Origin: an uncultured Roseburia sp.
Lineage (GTDB): Bacteria; Bacillota; Clostridia; Lachnospirales; Lachnospiraceae
DNA length: 45,327 nt
Reading direction: 5' to 3'
Assembly (NCBI GenBank): GCA_947573605.1
Contig: CANPGM010000029.1
Location: 1-45,327, forward strand
Shown here: positions 8,409 through 18,388 of the stretch, in pieces
How positions within the stretch are numbered: the stretch's first letter is position 1
How the letters are laid out: the number at the start of each line of letters is the position of its first letter
The notes under the pieces: model-generated
The model's database searches: none
Told to the model about the DNA's origin: nothing
What the model saw: the letters and a program-made list of their open reading frames with translations, nothing else
Translations under genes and position numbers: made by a program

Positions 8409-11400
8409 ATGAAACAAACGAGGCGGTTACTGTCAGTATTGATTTTATTGGCGCTTTTGGTTGCAAACAGCGGTTTTACCGGGAGTGTTTATGCAGAGGA
8501 AATAAAATCGATGCCAACGGAAACGCAGCAGGACGGAGCGGGAGAGGTCGAAATAAAGGGGACAAATTCCGCGGGAGCGCTGCTTGCCGACTCTTTTTGG
8601 GAAAAGATGGACGAGCAGGAGGAGAATAACGGCTGCAATATTTTTTCTGTGGAGATGGACGGAAACACAGCATCTGTCACGTATGAAACGACGCAGTATG
8701 CGGAAATTGTGATCGGAATATATGACGATGAGGGTACGGCGCTGTTTGCTACAGGCACGGCGGAGGCCGTTCCGGGGGAAACGTATGCCGAGGTTTTAAT
8801 AGAAACGGACCGTATGCCGGACTATTTTTATATCAGAGGGTTTCTGGCGGATAAAGAGTGCAAGCGTCCGTTGTGTACCGTTTATGGCTCTCCGAATTAT
8901 ACGAAGGAGATGCAGGAATTTCTGGCAAAGACGACAGCGGACTTTGATGCGGACAGAGTGTTAAATTTTGACGCAGATCAGACCAATAACTTTGCCGTAT
9001 ACGGAGAAGAAACCGTGATTCTGGACGAAAACGGCAGTACGAATATCGTAACGGAAATTCGGGAAGAGACTAATACATATGTAATTGAAAAGATCGACGA
9101 ATCTGTAGCGTCGTGCAAAGCCGGAGATATTTTTGTCTATGAATACAAAGCCGGGACAGTCTTAATTGTTAAAATTGCTTCGATCGAAATAAAAGGAACG
9201 ACTGCTGTAATTACGGGAGCCGAGACTTCTTTGGAGGAAGTTTTTCAATTCGTTAAAATAAACGAAACTTCATATACGGAGGATATTACGGTAGACGATT
9301 CCGCCTGTGAAGAGGGTGTTACTTATAAAGGAGTCGTTGAAGCACACGAGGATGGGTCAGAAGGCGTTTTGCTGCCGAATAAGCTGGAGGGGGATGGCAG
9401 TATCGGCTATGAGCATCAGTTCGACTTTGATAAAGAACTGGGAAATCATGCAAAATTAACCGGAAGTCTCAATGTCCAAATCACAACTTCGGTGAAGTTT
9501 TATTATGAAGCTCTGGGAAGCAAGTACGTGGAGGTGATATTGGATTATTCCGCGAAAGCGGCGGTTACTTTTTCCGGTGAAGCGTCCTGCAGCGTGCCGA
9601 TCGGTTATTTTATTGCCGTACCGGTTCCGGGAGTAACGTTGGAGTTTACCCCTTCTTTTGTGGCGGAAATTAGCGCGGAGGTAGAACTGAGCGGAACGTT
9701 AAGCGGTTCTGTCGGATTTCGTGCGGACAAAAAAGAAGGGATAACAAACCTCTCTACCATGCCGGAGTTTAAGACGGAGCTGAAAGGAGAGGTAACGATT
9801 TTTATCGGTCTTGCTTTGAAACCGGAAATCACGTTTATTGATGACTGTATTGCGCACGCAAGTCTGGAAGCGAAACTCGGAGCCGAGATATGTGGAACAA
9901 TTGTTTATACGATTGAGTTCGGCGCCCGGCCCGGTATGGAATATCATGAGTGCGAATCCTGTCTGGATGGCGATATCAATGCGAAATTAGAAATAAATTT
10001 TGAAGCGGAGTTTTTAAGCTTTTGGGATGAGACAGGACTGAAATGGGAATATTCGATTGATCTTGTGAAAAAATTGAAGGATTTTTATTATTCCTTTGAC
10101 TTTAATGAGTTTGATTTCGGTTCCTGTCCGCACAATCGGTATAAAACGGGATTTACGGTTACAGACGCCAAAGGAGTGGGGTTAAAGGATGCTTCTATTC
10201 ATATAAACAGAGGTGATTTTGTAATCTTTGCCGCAAACGGAGAGAAAGTGAAGACGCAGGAGCTGACTGCCGGCTCCGGGGGAAAGTCCGAAGGATATCT
10301 TCCGGCGGGGAACTATTCTCTGCAGGTTCGCGCAGACGGATATGTTACGAGGAGCGTGAATATTCAGATATCTGACGAGGCCAAGTCGTACAGAGTCTTG
10401 CTTACGAAACAGAGTATCCCGGAGGAAGAACCCGGCGACGGAAGCGAGGAAGAACCCGGCGACGGAAGCGAGGAAGAACCAGGTGATGGAAGCGAGGAAG
10501 AACCCGGCGACGGAAGCGAAGAGCCGGATAAAATGAAAACATTTTTTGGCGGTCAAAATTCGGCTGCGATTATGGCAGACGGCAGTCTGTATATGTGGGG
10601 ATGTAATGGCACGGCAGGAACCGGCAGTACGGAGGATGTAGCGGTACCCACAAAGATATTGGAAGATGTGGAAACCGTATCCATAGATCAATACACCAGT
10701 ACGGCAATTACAAAGGACGGCAGTCTATACAGGTGGGGATACAACAGTGGAGGCCAGGTAGGAAACGGTAGTACAGAAGATGTGCCAATACCTGCAAAAA
10801 TATTGGATCATGCAAAAACTGTGCTGACAAATCAGGATATTTCTGCAGAGAGAACAGGGGTGATTACGACAGACGGCAGTTTGTATATGTGGGGCAGGAA
10901 TCCGTATGGCGAGGTAGGAAACGGAACGACAGAGTTTGTAGCCGTACCGGTAAAAATATTAGATAATGTGGAAACCGCTGAATTTGGTTATCATACAGGG
11001 GCTGCGATTACAACGGATGGCAGTTTATATATGTGGGGCGCGAATTCGTCCGGCGAGGTAGGAAATGGAACGACAGATATTGTGGCTGCACCGGTAAAAG
11101 TATTGGATCATGTAAAATATGTTGATATTAGCGATAGTTTTAGTATGGCAGTTACAGAGAATAATGACTTATATACATGGGGCAAAAATGTAACAATACC
11201 TACAAAGATAATGGAAGATGTGAAAACGGCTTCGATATATGAATCTACATATGTAGTGATTACAAATAATGGAGATCTGTATATATGGGGAAACAATAAA
11301 TATGGTCAGGTTGGAAAAAGCGATGAAGAATATATCACAGCGCCTTGTAAAGTCTTAGAGAATGTGGAAACGGTGTCAGCGGACCAAATTGGGTTTACCA

Positions 11401-13445
11401 TTATAGCGATTACAAAAGATGCCAGTCTTTTTATGTGGGGAAGCAATATAGATGGTCAGGTCGGAAATGGGAAAGGTTCTGGAGTAGAAAGAGAACCATT
11501 TAAAGTCTTAGAAAATGTCGAAACCGCTTCATTATATAACGGTACCAGTATCGCTGTTACCAAAGATGACAGCTTGTATATGTGGGGATATAGTTTTCAT
11601 GGCGAGGTAGGAAATGGCAGTGATACAAAAGTATACGAACCATTCAAAGTCTTAGAAAGTGTGGAAACTGCTTCAACCTATGAAGGTACCAGTGTGGCAG
11701 TTACGACAGACGGCAGTTTGTATATGTGGGGAGATAACAGGTACGGCCAGGTAGGAAATGGCAGGATCGATACGGTAAAAGAACCGTTTAAAGTTTTAGA
11801 AAACGTGGAAACGGTGTCAATTTTCGGAGATGTCAATTTTCCCGTTGCACGTAGTACCAGCGCAGCATTAACAAAAGACGGAAATCTGTATATGTGGGGC
11901 TACAATGATTGCGGTCAGACAGGAACCGGCAGTAAAGAGCTCCGTATAACGGTACCGACAAAAGTAGAATTTCCGCTCGCGATACAAACGAATAGAGCAG
12001 AGGAACAGATGAAGTCGTCTCATCCTCTCGATCCGTATACGGTTGCAGAATCTGCAGTAAATTTACCGCAGGCGGAATTTACGGGTCTGACGCCAAACGG
12101 AATCTATAACTTCTACGTTATGGAGAACAAAGATGCGGCGGAGCCGTTCGGTTCTGCGAATCTGCTGTATCTGACGCAGGAGAGGGCGGACAAAAGCGGC
12201 GTTTTAAAACTTTCCTATCTGCCGGTAAGACAGCAGGAGGGAGCGGCATGTTTTGTTGTTCCGATGGAACAGTACGATCTGTCGCAGGCGCAGGTTGTGC
12301 TGGAAGATCTGCCCTATACCGGAGAGCTGCAATATGTAAATCCGGCGGTAACGCTGAACGGAAATACGCTCGTTGAGGGAGTGGACTATGAGCTGGGCGG
12401 AGATTACGGCGTAAGGGAAGAAGGGACGTATCAGGTGACGGTAAACGGAACCGGCCTTTATAAAGGAACAAAAAGCGTTTCCTTCCGGGTGCTGAAAGAT
12501 TCGGAGCCGGATACGCCGGAAGAACCGCAGACGGTCCGCATTGCGGGAATCACCCGTTATGCGACTGCAATTCAGTGCGCGGAACAGATGAAGAAAATCG
12601 GGAACGAAACGTTTGAAGGATTTCCGTCCGTTGTAGTCGCTTGTGCAGATAATTTTCCGGACGCGCTGGCGGGCTGCCCGCTGGCGGCGCAGAAACACGC
12701 GCCCATTCTTCTGGCCGGGAAATCGGCGGACGGCACAAAAGAAACGATCTCCTATATTAAAACAAATGTAATATCCGGCGGCACGGTCTATCTGCTTGGC
12801 GGTACGGGTGCGGTTCCGGAAACGGTAAGCGGCGAACTTACGGAAGCGGGATATGAAGTTAAGCGTCTTGCCGGAAACAACCGTTATGAGACTAATCTGC
12901 AGATAATTGAGGAAATGGAATGGGAGCAGGGCACGGACGTCGTCGTTGTCAGCGGCAAAAACTATGCGGACAGCCTCTCTGTTTCCGGTATTGCAGGGGC
13001 GAAAAACCTGCCGATACTCCTGACGTCGGGGACGCTGACACAAGAGCAGCAAAACCTTCTTGACCGGATTCGCCCGTCTAATCTGTTTGTTATCGGCGGT
13101 ACGGCGGCGGTCAGTGAAGAAACGGAAGAACAGCTTGGAAAGACAGGCGGAGCGGTTGTCAGGATTGCGGGAGAGAACCGGTACAAAACATCTGTAAAGA
13201 TTGCGGAATATTTCGGCATGGAAAAAGCAAATGCCGCGGTATTTGCTTATGGCGGAAATTTCCCGGACGGACTGACAGGCGGCGTGCTTGCGGCGGAAAT
13301 GAACGCCCCGGTGCTTTTGATTTCCAATGCGGATTATGGAATGGCAAATGAATTCTTAAAAAAGAGCAGGATCAGGGATACTTATTTTATGGGAGGAAGC
13401 GCGGTAATTTCGGATGAGACGATTAAAGCGCTGACAGAACCGTAA
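8409..13445 (+). CDS. Secreted wall-binding protein with RCC1 and CWB2 repeats
   Basis: A 1678-residue predicted surface protein with unknown ligand. A signal peptide (residues 1 to about 29, ending VYAEE) is followed by about 540 residues of beta-rich sequence I do not recognise, a carboxypeptidase-regulatory-like beta-sandwich (about 578-670), an acidic linker of four exact EEEPGDGS units (675-706), ten RCC1-like repeats of about 50 residues each with GSLYMWGxN and VGNG cores (about 710-1195), a further beta-sandwich stretch, and three CWB2 cell-wall-binding repeats (about 1375-1678; RIAGITRYATA, RLAGNNRYETN, RIAGENRYKTS). CWB2 triplets hold proteins non-covalently to wall polymers in Clostridia. 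AGGAGG precedes the start and a strong terminator follows. It appears monocistronic. RCC1 repeats usually form seven-bladed propellers, so ten is unusual. Confidence 0.9.
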   Translation: MKQTRRLLSVLILLALLVANSGFTGSVYAEEIKSMPTETQQDGAGEVEIKGTNSAGALLADSFWEKMDEQEENNGCNIFSVEMDGNTASVTYETTQYAEIVIGIYDDEGTALFATGTAEAVPGETYAEVLIETDRMPDYFYIRGFLADKECKRPLCTVYGSPNYTKEMQEFLAKTTADFDADRVLNFDADQTNNFAVYGEETVILDENGSTNIVTEIREETNTYVIEKIDESVASCKAGDIFVYEYKAGTVLIVKIASIEIKGTTAVITGAETSLEEVFQFVKINETSYTEDITVDDSACEEGVTYKGVVEAHEDGSEGVLLPNKLEGDGSIGYEHQFDFDKELGNHAKLTGSLNVQITTSVKFYYEALGSKYVEVILDYSAKAAVTFSGEASCSVPIGYFIAVPVPGVTLEFTPSFVAEISAEVELSGTLSGSVGFRADKKEGITNLSTMPEFKTELKGEVTIFIGLALKPEITFIDDCIAHASLEAKLGAEICGTIVYTIEFGARPGMEYHECESCLDGDINAKLEINFEAEFLSFWDETGLKWEYSIDLVKKLKDFYYSFDFNEFDFGSCPHNRYKTGFTVTDAKGVGLKDASIHINRGDFVIFAANGEKVKTQELTAGSGGKSEGYLPAGNYSLQVRADGYVTRSVNIQISDEAKSYRVLLTKQSIPEEEPGDGSEEEPGDGSEEEPGDGSEEEPGDGSEEPDKMKTFFGGQNSAAIMADGSLYMWGCNGTAGTGSTEDVAVPTKILEDVETVSIDQYTSTAITKDGSLYRWGYNSGGQVGNGSTEDVPIPAKILDHAKTVLTNQDISAERTGVITTDGSLYMWGRNPYGEVGNGTTEFVAVPVKILDNVETAEFGYHTGAAITTDGSLYMWGANSSGEVGNGTTDIVAAPVKVLDHVKYVDISDSFSMAVTENNDLYTWGKNVTIPTKIMEDVKTASIYESTYVVITNNGDLYIWGNNKYGQVGKSDEEYITAPCKVLENVETVSADQIGFTIIAITKDASLFMWGSNIDGQVGNGKGSGVEREPFKVLENVETASLYNGTSIAVTKDDSLYMWGYSFHGEVGNGSDTKVYEPFKVLESVETASTYEGTSVAVTTDGSLYMWGDNRYGQVGNGRIDTVKEPFKVLENVETVSIFGDVNFPVARSTSAALTKDGNLYMWGYNDCGQTGTGSKELRITVPTKVEFPLAIQTNRAEEQMKSSHPLDPYTVAESAVNLPQAEFTGLTPNGIYNFYVMENKDAAEPFGSANLLYLTQERADKSGVLKLSYLPVRQQEGAACFVVPMEQYDLSQAQVVLEDLPYTGELQYVNPAVTLNGNTLVEGVDYELGGDYGVREEGTYQVTVNGTGLYKGTKSVSFRVLKDSEPDTPEEPQTVRIAGITRYATAIQCAEQMKKIGNETFEGFPSVVVACADNFPDALAGCPLAAQKHAPILLAGKSADGTKETISYIKTNVISGGTVYLLGGTGAVPETVSGELTEAGYEVKRLAGNNRYETNLQIIEEMEWEQGTDVVVVSGKNYADSLSVSGIAGAKNLPILLTSGTLTQEQQNLLDRIRPSNLFVIGGTAAVSEETEEQLGKTGGAVVRIAGENRYKTSVKIAEYFGMEKANAAVFAYGGNFPDGLTGGVLAAEMNAPVLLISNADYGMANEFLKKSRIRDTYFMGGSAVISDETIKALTEP
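10432..10527 (+). repeat. Four 24-bp tandem repeats encoding an acidic linker
   Basis: Four in-frame 24-bp copies encode EEEPGDGS. Copies 1, 2 and 4 are almost identical; copy 3 has synonymous changes. Such repeats can change copy number by slippage, which would lengthen or shorten the linker without breaking the frame. Confidence 0.9.
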
Positions 13446-13520
13446 AAGGAAAAGACTGCCTTTTGAAACCCGAATCCTTATAGTGCTATTTTGCATCTGA
13501 TTTCCTTGTACAGGGGAAGA

Positions 13521-13563
13521 AAAAAAGAGTACTGCAGAATGAAAGACTGCGGTACTCTTTTTT
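13521..13563. terminator. Bidirectional terminator
   Basis: A 12-bp stem, AGAGTACTGCAG with CTGCGGTACTCT (one U.G pair), has an A-run before and a T-run after it. It sits between the surface-protein gene (plus) and the FMN-binding gene (minus). Confidence 0.85.
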
Positions 13564-13572
13564 GATGGGATT

Positions 13573-14016
13573 TTAATGTGCGGCGTTTACGATAACGATA
13601 CTGGAGTCCCCTTTCCGGGCCTGCTCCAGAACAGCCTGAACCAGCGCCTGAAAGGTTGCATGAGAAGATGACGCCCCTGAGATGGCATCGATGCCGCCTT
13701 CGCCCTGCCCCTCAAGGAGCTGGCCTGCATAATAGCGGGTATATTCATTGGGATAGGTACCGTTGGTATGGAGCATTGTCTGCATATAGGCGTTATCCCA
13801 GCTCTTGATGAAACCACTGGCATTTTCAGCATTGTATTCTACAGAGATAATACTCCCACCTTTTACTAAAATCGTGATATATTCCTTCCACCCGTGACTG
13901 AACTCAGATACCTGAGCGGTATAATATCCGTCCTGAAGTCCTGCTTCCTTTCCACAGGCCGTCAGTAGAGATGTCATCGACAACAGGCATAATAATATGG
14001 CAAAAATCCGTTTCAT
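13573..14016 (-). CDS. FMN-binding domain lipoprotein
   Basis: A predicted exported lipoprotein of 147 residues: hydrophobic signal with lipobox LLTAC (lipidated Cys near residue 21), then a single FMN_bind domain ending in [10 protein letters not shown]. This resembles the SGA(T/S) site where ApbE-type flavin transferases attach FMN covalently; the acceptor would be the serine after SGA. The family works in membrane or extracellular electron transfer. Its start overlaps the stop of the upstream chemoreceptor by 4 nt (ATGA), so the two are translationally coupled. No apbE gene is in the window. Redox partner unknown. Confidence 0.85.
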   Translation of the reverse strand: MKRIFAILLCLLSMTSLLTACGKEAGLQDGYYTAQVSEFSHGWKEYITILVKGGSIISVEYNAENASGFIKSWDNAYMQTMLHTNGTYPNEYTRYYAGQLLEGQGEGGIDAISGASSSHATFQALVQAVLEQARKGDSSIVIVNAAH

Positions 14017-16049
14017 CTGCTGCAGTTCTCCTTTAAAATAAATTTCTGTACCTGAGACTGGAGCGCCTCGGCTTCTCTCGCCAGCGAACCGCTGGATTGT
14101 TCTGTTTCTTTTGCGTTTTGCAGGTTGCGGTCTGCGATGTCAGAAATGGTCGCAATTCGCGCTTCCATAGCGGACAGGGCAATCTCCTGACTCTGCACTG
14201 CTTCCGCCAGTTGATCCGAAATAGTGCTGATCTGTGCAGAAACATCGAAAATTGCACGAAGCGAACCGGCTGTATTCGCTGTCAGCACAACGCCGTTTTG
14301 AATGATTGTTTTGGTATTATTGACCATTTCAGTAGCGCTTTGCGCGGCCTCGGCGCTTCTGGCAGCCAGCTGCTTAACCTCATTCGCGACAACGGCGAAG
14401 CCTTTTCCGGCGGATCCGGCGCGGGAGGCCTCCACAGAGGCGTTAAGAGCCAGGATATTGGTCTGGAACGCAATGTCTTCAATGTCTTTGGCACTTTTTG
14501 TAATATGCTGCGCATTGGCGCTGATTTCGTCCATTGCGGAGGACAGAGCAGCCATTTGTTCGTTGGCGGTTTGGATACGCTGCGTGATTTCCTCTGTCTG
14601 GGAACGTGTTCTGTCGCTGCTATCCGTGACGTCCGCCAGCCGATCTTTTACATGGGTCACTTCGTGAACCAGCTCTTCGGTAGATTGATTCTGCTCCAAA
14701 GAAGCCTGATGCAGCTGTACGGACTGACTGCTTAACTGCTCAGCCATTTCTGTAAGCCGGTCTGCGGCGGCGCGGAACCCGGAGAGTGTTTCGTTCATGG
14801 AACCGGTGATTGTGTACAGGCTGTTGCGGATTAATACAAAGTCGCCTTTGTAGTCAACCTGGGGTCCGGTACGCAGGTCGCCGTCTGCAACATGCGTCAA
14901 TACCTGCTGAATGTCGGATATGTATCGCTTCAGGATTTCCAGCGTGGCATCAAGCGTCTGTGTCATAACTTCCAGCTCATCTCCGGTGTGAACAGGGACT
15001 ACATCCGTGTGCAAATCTCCGTCGGAGAGGGCGACCATTCGATCCGTTACGCGCTTTACCGGATTAGAGATGGAGCGGGCAAGGCGGAGAACCAGCAGTA
15101 TGGAGATAACCAGAATCGCCATCGTTGCCAAAATTGATACAAGCATGGCTCCGTTGATGAAATGATTGTAATCCGACTTGGGAATCTGAATCACAAGTGA
15201 CCATTGTGTTCCTCGAATGGGGGAAAATGCTACCAGCATCTGTTCCCCGTCGATGGGAAATTCCGTTGCTCCCGTTTCTCCGGTCGTGACTCGCTCTACC
15301 GCATTTATGTTTCCGTCGCTCAGTTGAGCCAGGGAACTTTTGCTAAGCGCCAAAGACTGGTTCGGATGACCGGTAACGATTCCCTCCCGGTTGACCATAT
15401 AGGCCATACCGTTTTTTCCTAAATTGATACTGCTAATAACGTCATTGAGCGTGTCGTATTTATATACGCCCATTACATAAAGAATTGTTTCGCCGTCCGC
15501 CTTCACCGGCATTCCGATTGTAATGCCCAGATTGTCCTGATAGATGGTGGAGGAGTCGATTGTCAGATTATCCGTTTCCTTTAAAAGCGCAAAGAAACCG
15601 CTGTCCAGGTTTTCAGGAGCATTGTGAATCCCCTGTACCTGCCGGCCGTCTAAGTCGTACAGTGCAATGGTATAAAGTTCATAAATCTCTGACGCTTCTT
15701 CCAGCACCGCATTGCGGCTCTCCGTAACGGCGTCAGTATTCGAATCAGATGCACCGGTTCCGTCTGATCCGACGGACGTCGGATACATCCGGGGATCGCC
15801 GGCAATGGTCATCATGCGGTCCGCCAGCATATGGATGTTGGCCTCCACTGTCTTAGCTGCCTGCCGGGCCATTGGCTGAAGGCTGTCCAACAAAATGTTG
15901 TTGGCAAGTGATTGCATGGAAAGGGCCATAATCGCACAGCAAATAATTACCAAAATCAGAATATTCAGCGTAGTGTTTCGCAATATCCGTCCATTCAGGC
16001 TTCGTTTTTTCCCCCGATCGGCGAGGGAGTCTGCATGTTTTCCCGTCAC
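14013..16049 (-). CDS. Methyl-accepting chemotaxis protein (Cache-HAMP-MCP)
   Basis: A membrane chemoreceptor of 678 residues. TM1 lies at about 24-48. An extracytoplasmic Cache-type sensor domain follows (about 50-290, with a YPTS segment and a [14 protein letters not shown] segment). TM2 is at about 292-316, HAMP at about 317-370 (repeated helices to about 430), and the signalling domain at about 440-665 contains the highly conserved hairpin tip ([35 protein letters not shown]). There is no C-terminal CheR-docking pentapeptide. The start is GTG with AGGAGA upstream. Coupling to an FMN lipoprotein suggests sensing of, or taxis toward, a redox-related signal, but the ligand is unknown. No other chemotaxis genes are in the window. 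Confidence 0.93.
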   Translation of the reverse strand: MTGKHADSLADRGKKRSLNGRILRNTTLNILILVIICCAIMALSMQSLANNILLDSLQPMARQAAKTVEANIHMLADRMMTIAGDPRMYPTSVGSDGTGASDSNTDAVTESRNAVLEEASEIYELYTIALYDLDGRQVQGIHNAPENLDSGFFALLKETDNLTIDSSTIYQDNLGITIGMPVKADGETILYVMGVYKYDTLNDVISSINLGKNGMAYMVNREGIVTGHPNQSLALSKSSLAQLSDGNINAVERVTTGETGATEFPIDGEQMLVAFSPIRGTQWSLVIQIPKSDYNHFINGAMLVSILATMAILVISILLVLRLARSISNPVKRVTDRMVALSDGDLHTDVVPVHTGDELEVMTQTLDATLEILKRYISDIQQVLTHVADGDLRTGPQVDYKGDFVLIRNSLYTITGSMNETLSGFRAAADRLTEMAEQLSSQSVQLHQASLEQNQSTEELVHEVTHVKDRLADVTDSSDRTRSQTEEITQRIQTANEQMAALSSAMDEISANAQHITKSAKDIEDIAFQTNILALNASVEASRAGSAGKGFAVVANEVKQLAARSAEAAQSATEMVNNTKTIIQNGVVLTANTAGSLRAIFDVSAQISTISDQLAEAVQSQEIALSAMEARIATISDIADRNLQNAKETEQSSGSLAREAEALQSQVQKFILKENCSR

Positions 16050-16480
16050 GTTCCTGTCTCTCCTTTTGTCTTATTTTTTGTCTATAGACAGAATAAAAGC
16101 CGCTCGTCCTTCTTCCGGTAAGCGTCAGGCTATTTGGAATCAGCGAACGATAGACTTTGTAAAACAATATACCATAAATTGTAAAGAAAAAAAAGTACTT
16201 TTTGAACGATTCAGGTAAAGTCAAAACGCGGATCTGTTATGACGGAGTTTATGCCGCAAAATGTCTATTGCCATAGGTTCTATGCAGAAAATTTTGATAA
16301 GGAGAAGGGAAGGATTCGAAGCCGAATGTATTATTTAGCCTTGATGTAAACCGGGTATTGTCATAATATTAATTGTACATTATATTTAACGGCATGAAAC
16401 GCAGTGTAAATGCTTCTTTGCCTTTGTAGCAGACTGCAGTTATGATAAGCGGGACTGGAACGCAAAAGATGAATTTTTTC
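16050..16480. other. Intergenic region with no recognised gene
   Basis: AT-rich sequence between the divergent chemoreceptor and PilZ genes. I find no ORF with a ribosome binding site, no strong hairpin and no recognisable RNA. The chemoreceptor promoter should lie here, but I could not choose one with confidence. Confidence 0.5.
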
Positions 16481-16509
16481 TTGTCACAGGCCGTGACTTG
16501 TTATAAAAT
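16481..16509 (+). promoter_or_regulatory. Promoter of the PilZ gene
   Basis: TTGTCA (16481-16486) and TAAAAT (16504-16509) are separated by 17 bp. Confidence 0.6.
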
Positions 16510-16566
16510 ATACCTGTATCGGCGCGTCAAATGCGCATCGGAGCGAAAGAACAAGGAGAAAAAGCA

Positions 16567-16905
16567 ATGGAAGAGAAGAGAAAACATAAGCGGCTGGATT
16601 TGGACGTATCCGTAGAGCTGGAGCGTTTGAATCAGGACGGGGTCACTACCTTGAAGTATATTCATGTGGAAGTGACGGACATTTCACGCAGCGGTCTTGG
16701 CTTTAAATCCAGTCAGGAGCTTGCAATCGGTACCTACTATGATACAAAAATCCAGATTTGGACGAAAGAGGTTATAAACGTCGTAATCGAAATCGTTCGT
16801 GCGGATAAGGAAGAGGACGGTTATAAATATGGCTGTGTCTTTATTGGAATGATGGACACGGATGCGTTAAAAATCGATATCTATCAGATTTTTAAAGATG
16901 TGTAA
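16567..16905 (+). CDS. PilZ domain protein (cyclic-di-GMP receptor)
   Basis: A stand-alone PilZ domain of 112 residues. It carries the two signatures of cyclic-di-GMP binding: RxxxR at the N-terminus (RKHKR, residues 4-8) and DxSxxG (DISRSG, about residue 38). Stand-alone PilZ proteins pass the second-messenger level to motility, exopolysaccharide or transcription machinery. I start at 16567 (MEEKRKHKRL), where AAGGAG lies at a suitable distance; an in-frame ATG at 16531 has no Shine-Dalgarno. It is divergent from a chemoreceptor, which fits a link with motility. Confidence 0.9.
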   Translation: MEEKRKHKRLDLDVSVELERLNQDGVTTLKYIHVEVTDISRSGLGFKSSQELAIGTYYDTKIQIWTKEVINVVIEIVRADKEEDGYKYGCVFIGMMDTDALKIDIYQIFKDV

Positions 16906-16933
16906 GTGTGAAGCGCTCAATCCGATTTGCTGC

Positions 16934-16949
16934 GCCGGCGTAAGCCGGC
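16934..16949 (+). other. Perfect GCCGGC hairpin with GTAA tetraloop
   Basis: GCCGGC-GTAA-GCCGGC lies 29 nt after the PilZ stop codon. It has no T-run, so it is not a terminator by itself; it may protect the 3' end of the mRNA. Confidence 0.4.
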
Positions 16950-16985
16950 CGTGATTCTGATTGATACAGAAGACAACACAGAAAG

Positions 16986-17046
16986 AAAAAAGCAGGAACT
17001 GCGGCGCCGGATGATAAATTTCCGGCATGAGGCAGTTCCTTTTTTT
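16986..17046. terminator. Bidirectional terminator between PilZ gene and tyrA
   Basis: GGAACTGC pairs with GCAGTTCC, with a nested GCCGGA/TCCGGC stem. A-rich sequence precedes it and seven T follow, so it can serve both strands. Confidence 0.85.
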
Positions 17047-17080
17047 ATACCAAATCAATAGGTGGAAAGATGCAGTGCTT

Positions 17081-18178
17081 TTATCTCTTATAAATTACAT
17101 AATGATGCGTTTGAAGCAGCATGACAGAGCGTTCAAGCGCTTCTCTGTCGTAGAGTTCGAGCCGCAGAACGCCGTCTTCAAATTCCCGATTATGAATAAT
17201 GCCGATATTTTTAATACTGATGCCGCTTTCGGCAAGAATTGCAGCGACAGCCGCAATCTGGCCTGCTTTATCGATTAAATCGAGGTAGAGTTCGTAGACT
17301 TCCTTTATCACGCTTGGACCCGTGACGGCAAATGAGTCGCGGTAATCTTTGGCGGATTGAAAGGAGGTAAGCAGCGCGTCCCCGTTCTCCGCTGCGATTT
17401 TATCCCGCATATCCGTAAGAGACGCACGATAGGCGTCTAACAGCTTTAATAGCTGTTCCCGGTTGGAGAGACAGATGTTCTGCCACATCACGGGAGAAGA
17501 AGAGGCGATTCTGGTTAAATCTTTAAATCCTCCTGCCGCGATTGTTTTCATAGTTTCATCGTTATCGTCCGATTCCCTAATTAGATTGACAAGGCTGTAT
17601 GCAATAATATGAGGCAGATGACTGATTGCGGCAGTCGCATAATCGTGCGCCTCATAATCAAGTACAAGCGGAACCGCTCCGAGAGACGCGATGAATGTCT
17701 GAAACTCCGCAAGTTTTTCCCGGTTTGTGGCGGCAGTCGGTGTAATAATATACCAGGCGTTTTCCAAGAGGTATTCATTTGCATTGGAAAGGCCTGTTTT
17801 TTCGGAACCCGCCATCGGATGGCCGCCGATAAAGCAGTGTTCCATTCCAAGTGAAATCACTTCCCGGTGTATTTCCGTTTTTACACTACCTACATCTGTA
17901 ATAATACAGCCGTCTTTGATATGATTTTTTAATTGTCTTAAATATTCCATATTTTTCCGTACCGGCGTACATAAAAAAATATAATCGCAATGATAGAAAT
18001 CGCTTATTTCGCAGATAGTCCGGTTTGAAATCAGTTTCTCCCGATAGGCCTCTTCAATTGTAGAGAGACGGCCCGCTGTTGCGATAAGCTCGGTATCCGG
18101 GTAGAGCGAGCGGATTCTTTTTGCGATAGAACCGCCGATCAGCCCAAGCCCGATAAATCCGATTTTCTGAAAGGACAT
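17081..18178 (-). CDS. tyrA: Prephenate dehydrogenase with C-terminal ACT domain
   Basis: It converts prephenate and NAD(P)+ to 4-hydroxyphenylpyruvate in tyrosine synthesis. The 365-residue product opens with a Rossmann motif (GFIGLGLIGGSIAKRI, residues 7-22), has the conserved prephenate-binding segment HPMAGSEKTG and ISHLPH, and ends in an ACT domain (about 298-365; DKAGQIAAVAAILAESGISIKNIGI), which usually gives feedback control by tyrosine. It stands alone with its own promoter; no other aromatic-pathway genes are nearby. Confidence 0.96.
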   Translation of the reverse strand: MSFQKIGFIGLGLIGGSIAKRIRSLYPDTELIATAGRLSTIEEAYREKLISNRTICEISDFYHCDYIFLCTPVRKNMEYLRQLKNHIKDGCIITDVGSVKTEIHREVISLGMEHCFIGGHPMAGSEKTGLSNANEYLLENAWYIITPTAATNREKLAEFQTFIASLGAVPLVLDYEAHDYATAAISHLPHIIAYSLVNLIRESDDNDETMKTIAAGGFKDLTRIASSSPVMWQNICLSNREQLLKLLDAYRASLTDMRDKIAAENGDALLTSFQSAKDYRDSFAVTGPSVIKEVYELYLDLIDKAGQIAAVAAILAESGISIKNIGIIHNREFEDGVLRLELYDREALERSVMLLQTHHYVIYKR

Positions 18179-18209
18179 AATTGTTTCCCCCGTTTTTTCT
18201 TCTCACGCT

Positions 18210-18239
18210 ACTATACCGCAGTCAACACGAATAAGTCAA
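18210..18239 (-). promoter_or_regulatory. Promoter of tyrA
   Basis: On the minus strand TTGACT (plus 18234-18239) and TATAGT (plus 18210-18215) are 18 bp apart. A second TTGACT falls within the spacer. Confidence 0.6.
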
Positions 18240-18275
18240 CCAGGTAAAATATATTGGTAAAAGTGAATAAATTTG

Positions 18276-18304
18276 TTGTAATAAACGCAGAGATTTAGTA
18301 GAAT
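18276..18304 (+). promoter_or_regulatory. Promoter of the EF-G-like gene
   Basis: TTGTAA (18276-18281) and TAGAAT (18299-18304) are separated by 17 bp. Confidence 0.55.
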
Positions 18305-18388
18305 ATAACCATCAGGTGAGAGCGGGGGCAGGCGGCGTGTTGTTCGTCTTATGCGTTCCACAAAAAAACCAGTATTGGAGGATTTTCT

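Noticed and set aside
10432-10527. Regular repeats that might suggest a CRISPR array
   Set aside because: The units are directly adjacent with no spacers and lie in frame inside a coding region encoding EEEPGDGS.
12204-13052. Long open frame (282 codons) on minus inside the surface-protein gene
   Set aside because: It has no ribosome binding site, its product is arginine-rich with no domain, and it lies opposite the well-supported CWB2 region. It is a composition shadow.
14097-14735. Open frame of 212 codons on plus opposite the chemoreceptor gene
   Set aside because: No Shine-Dalgarno and no recognisable domain; the opposite strand encodes the highly conserved MCP signalling domain.
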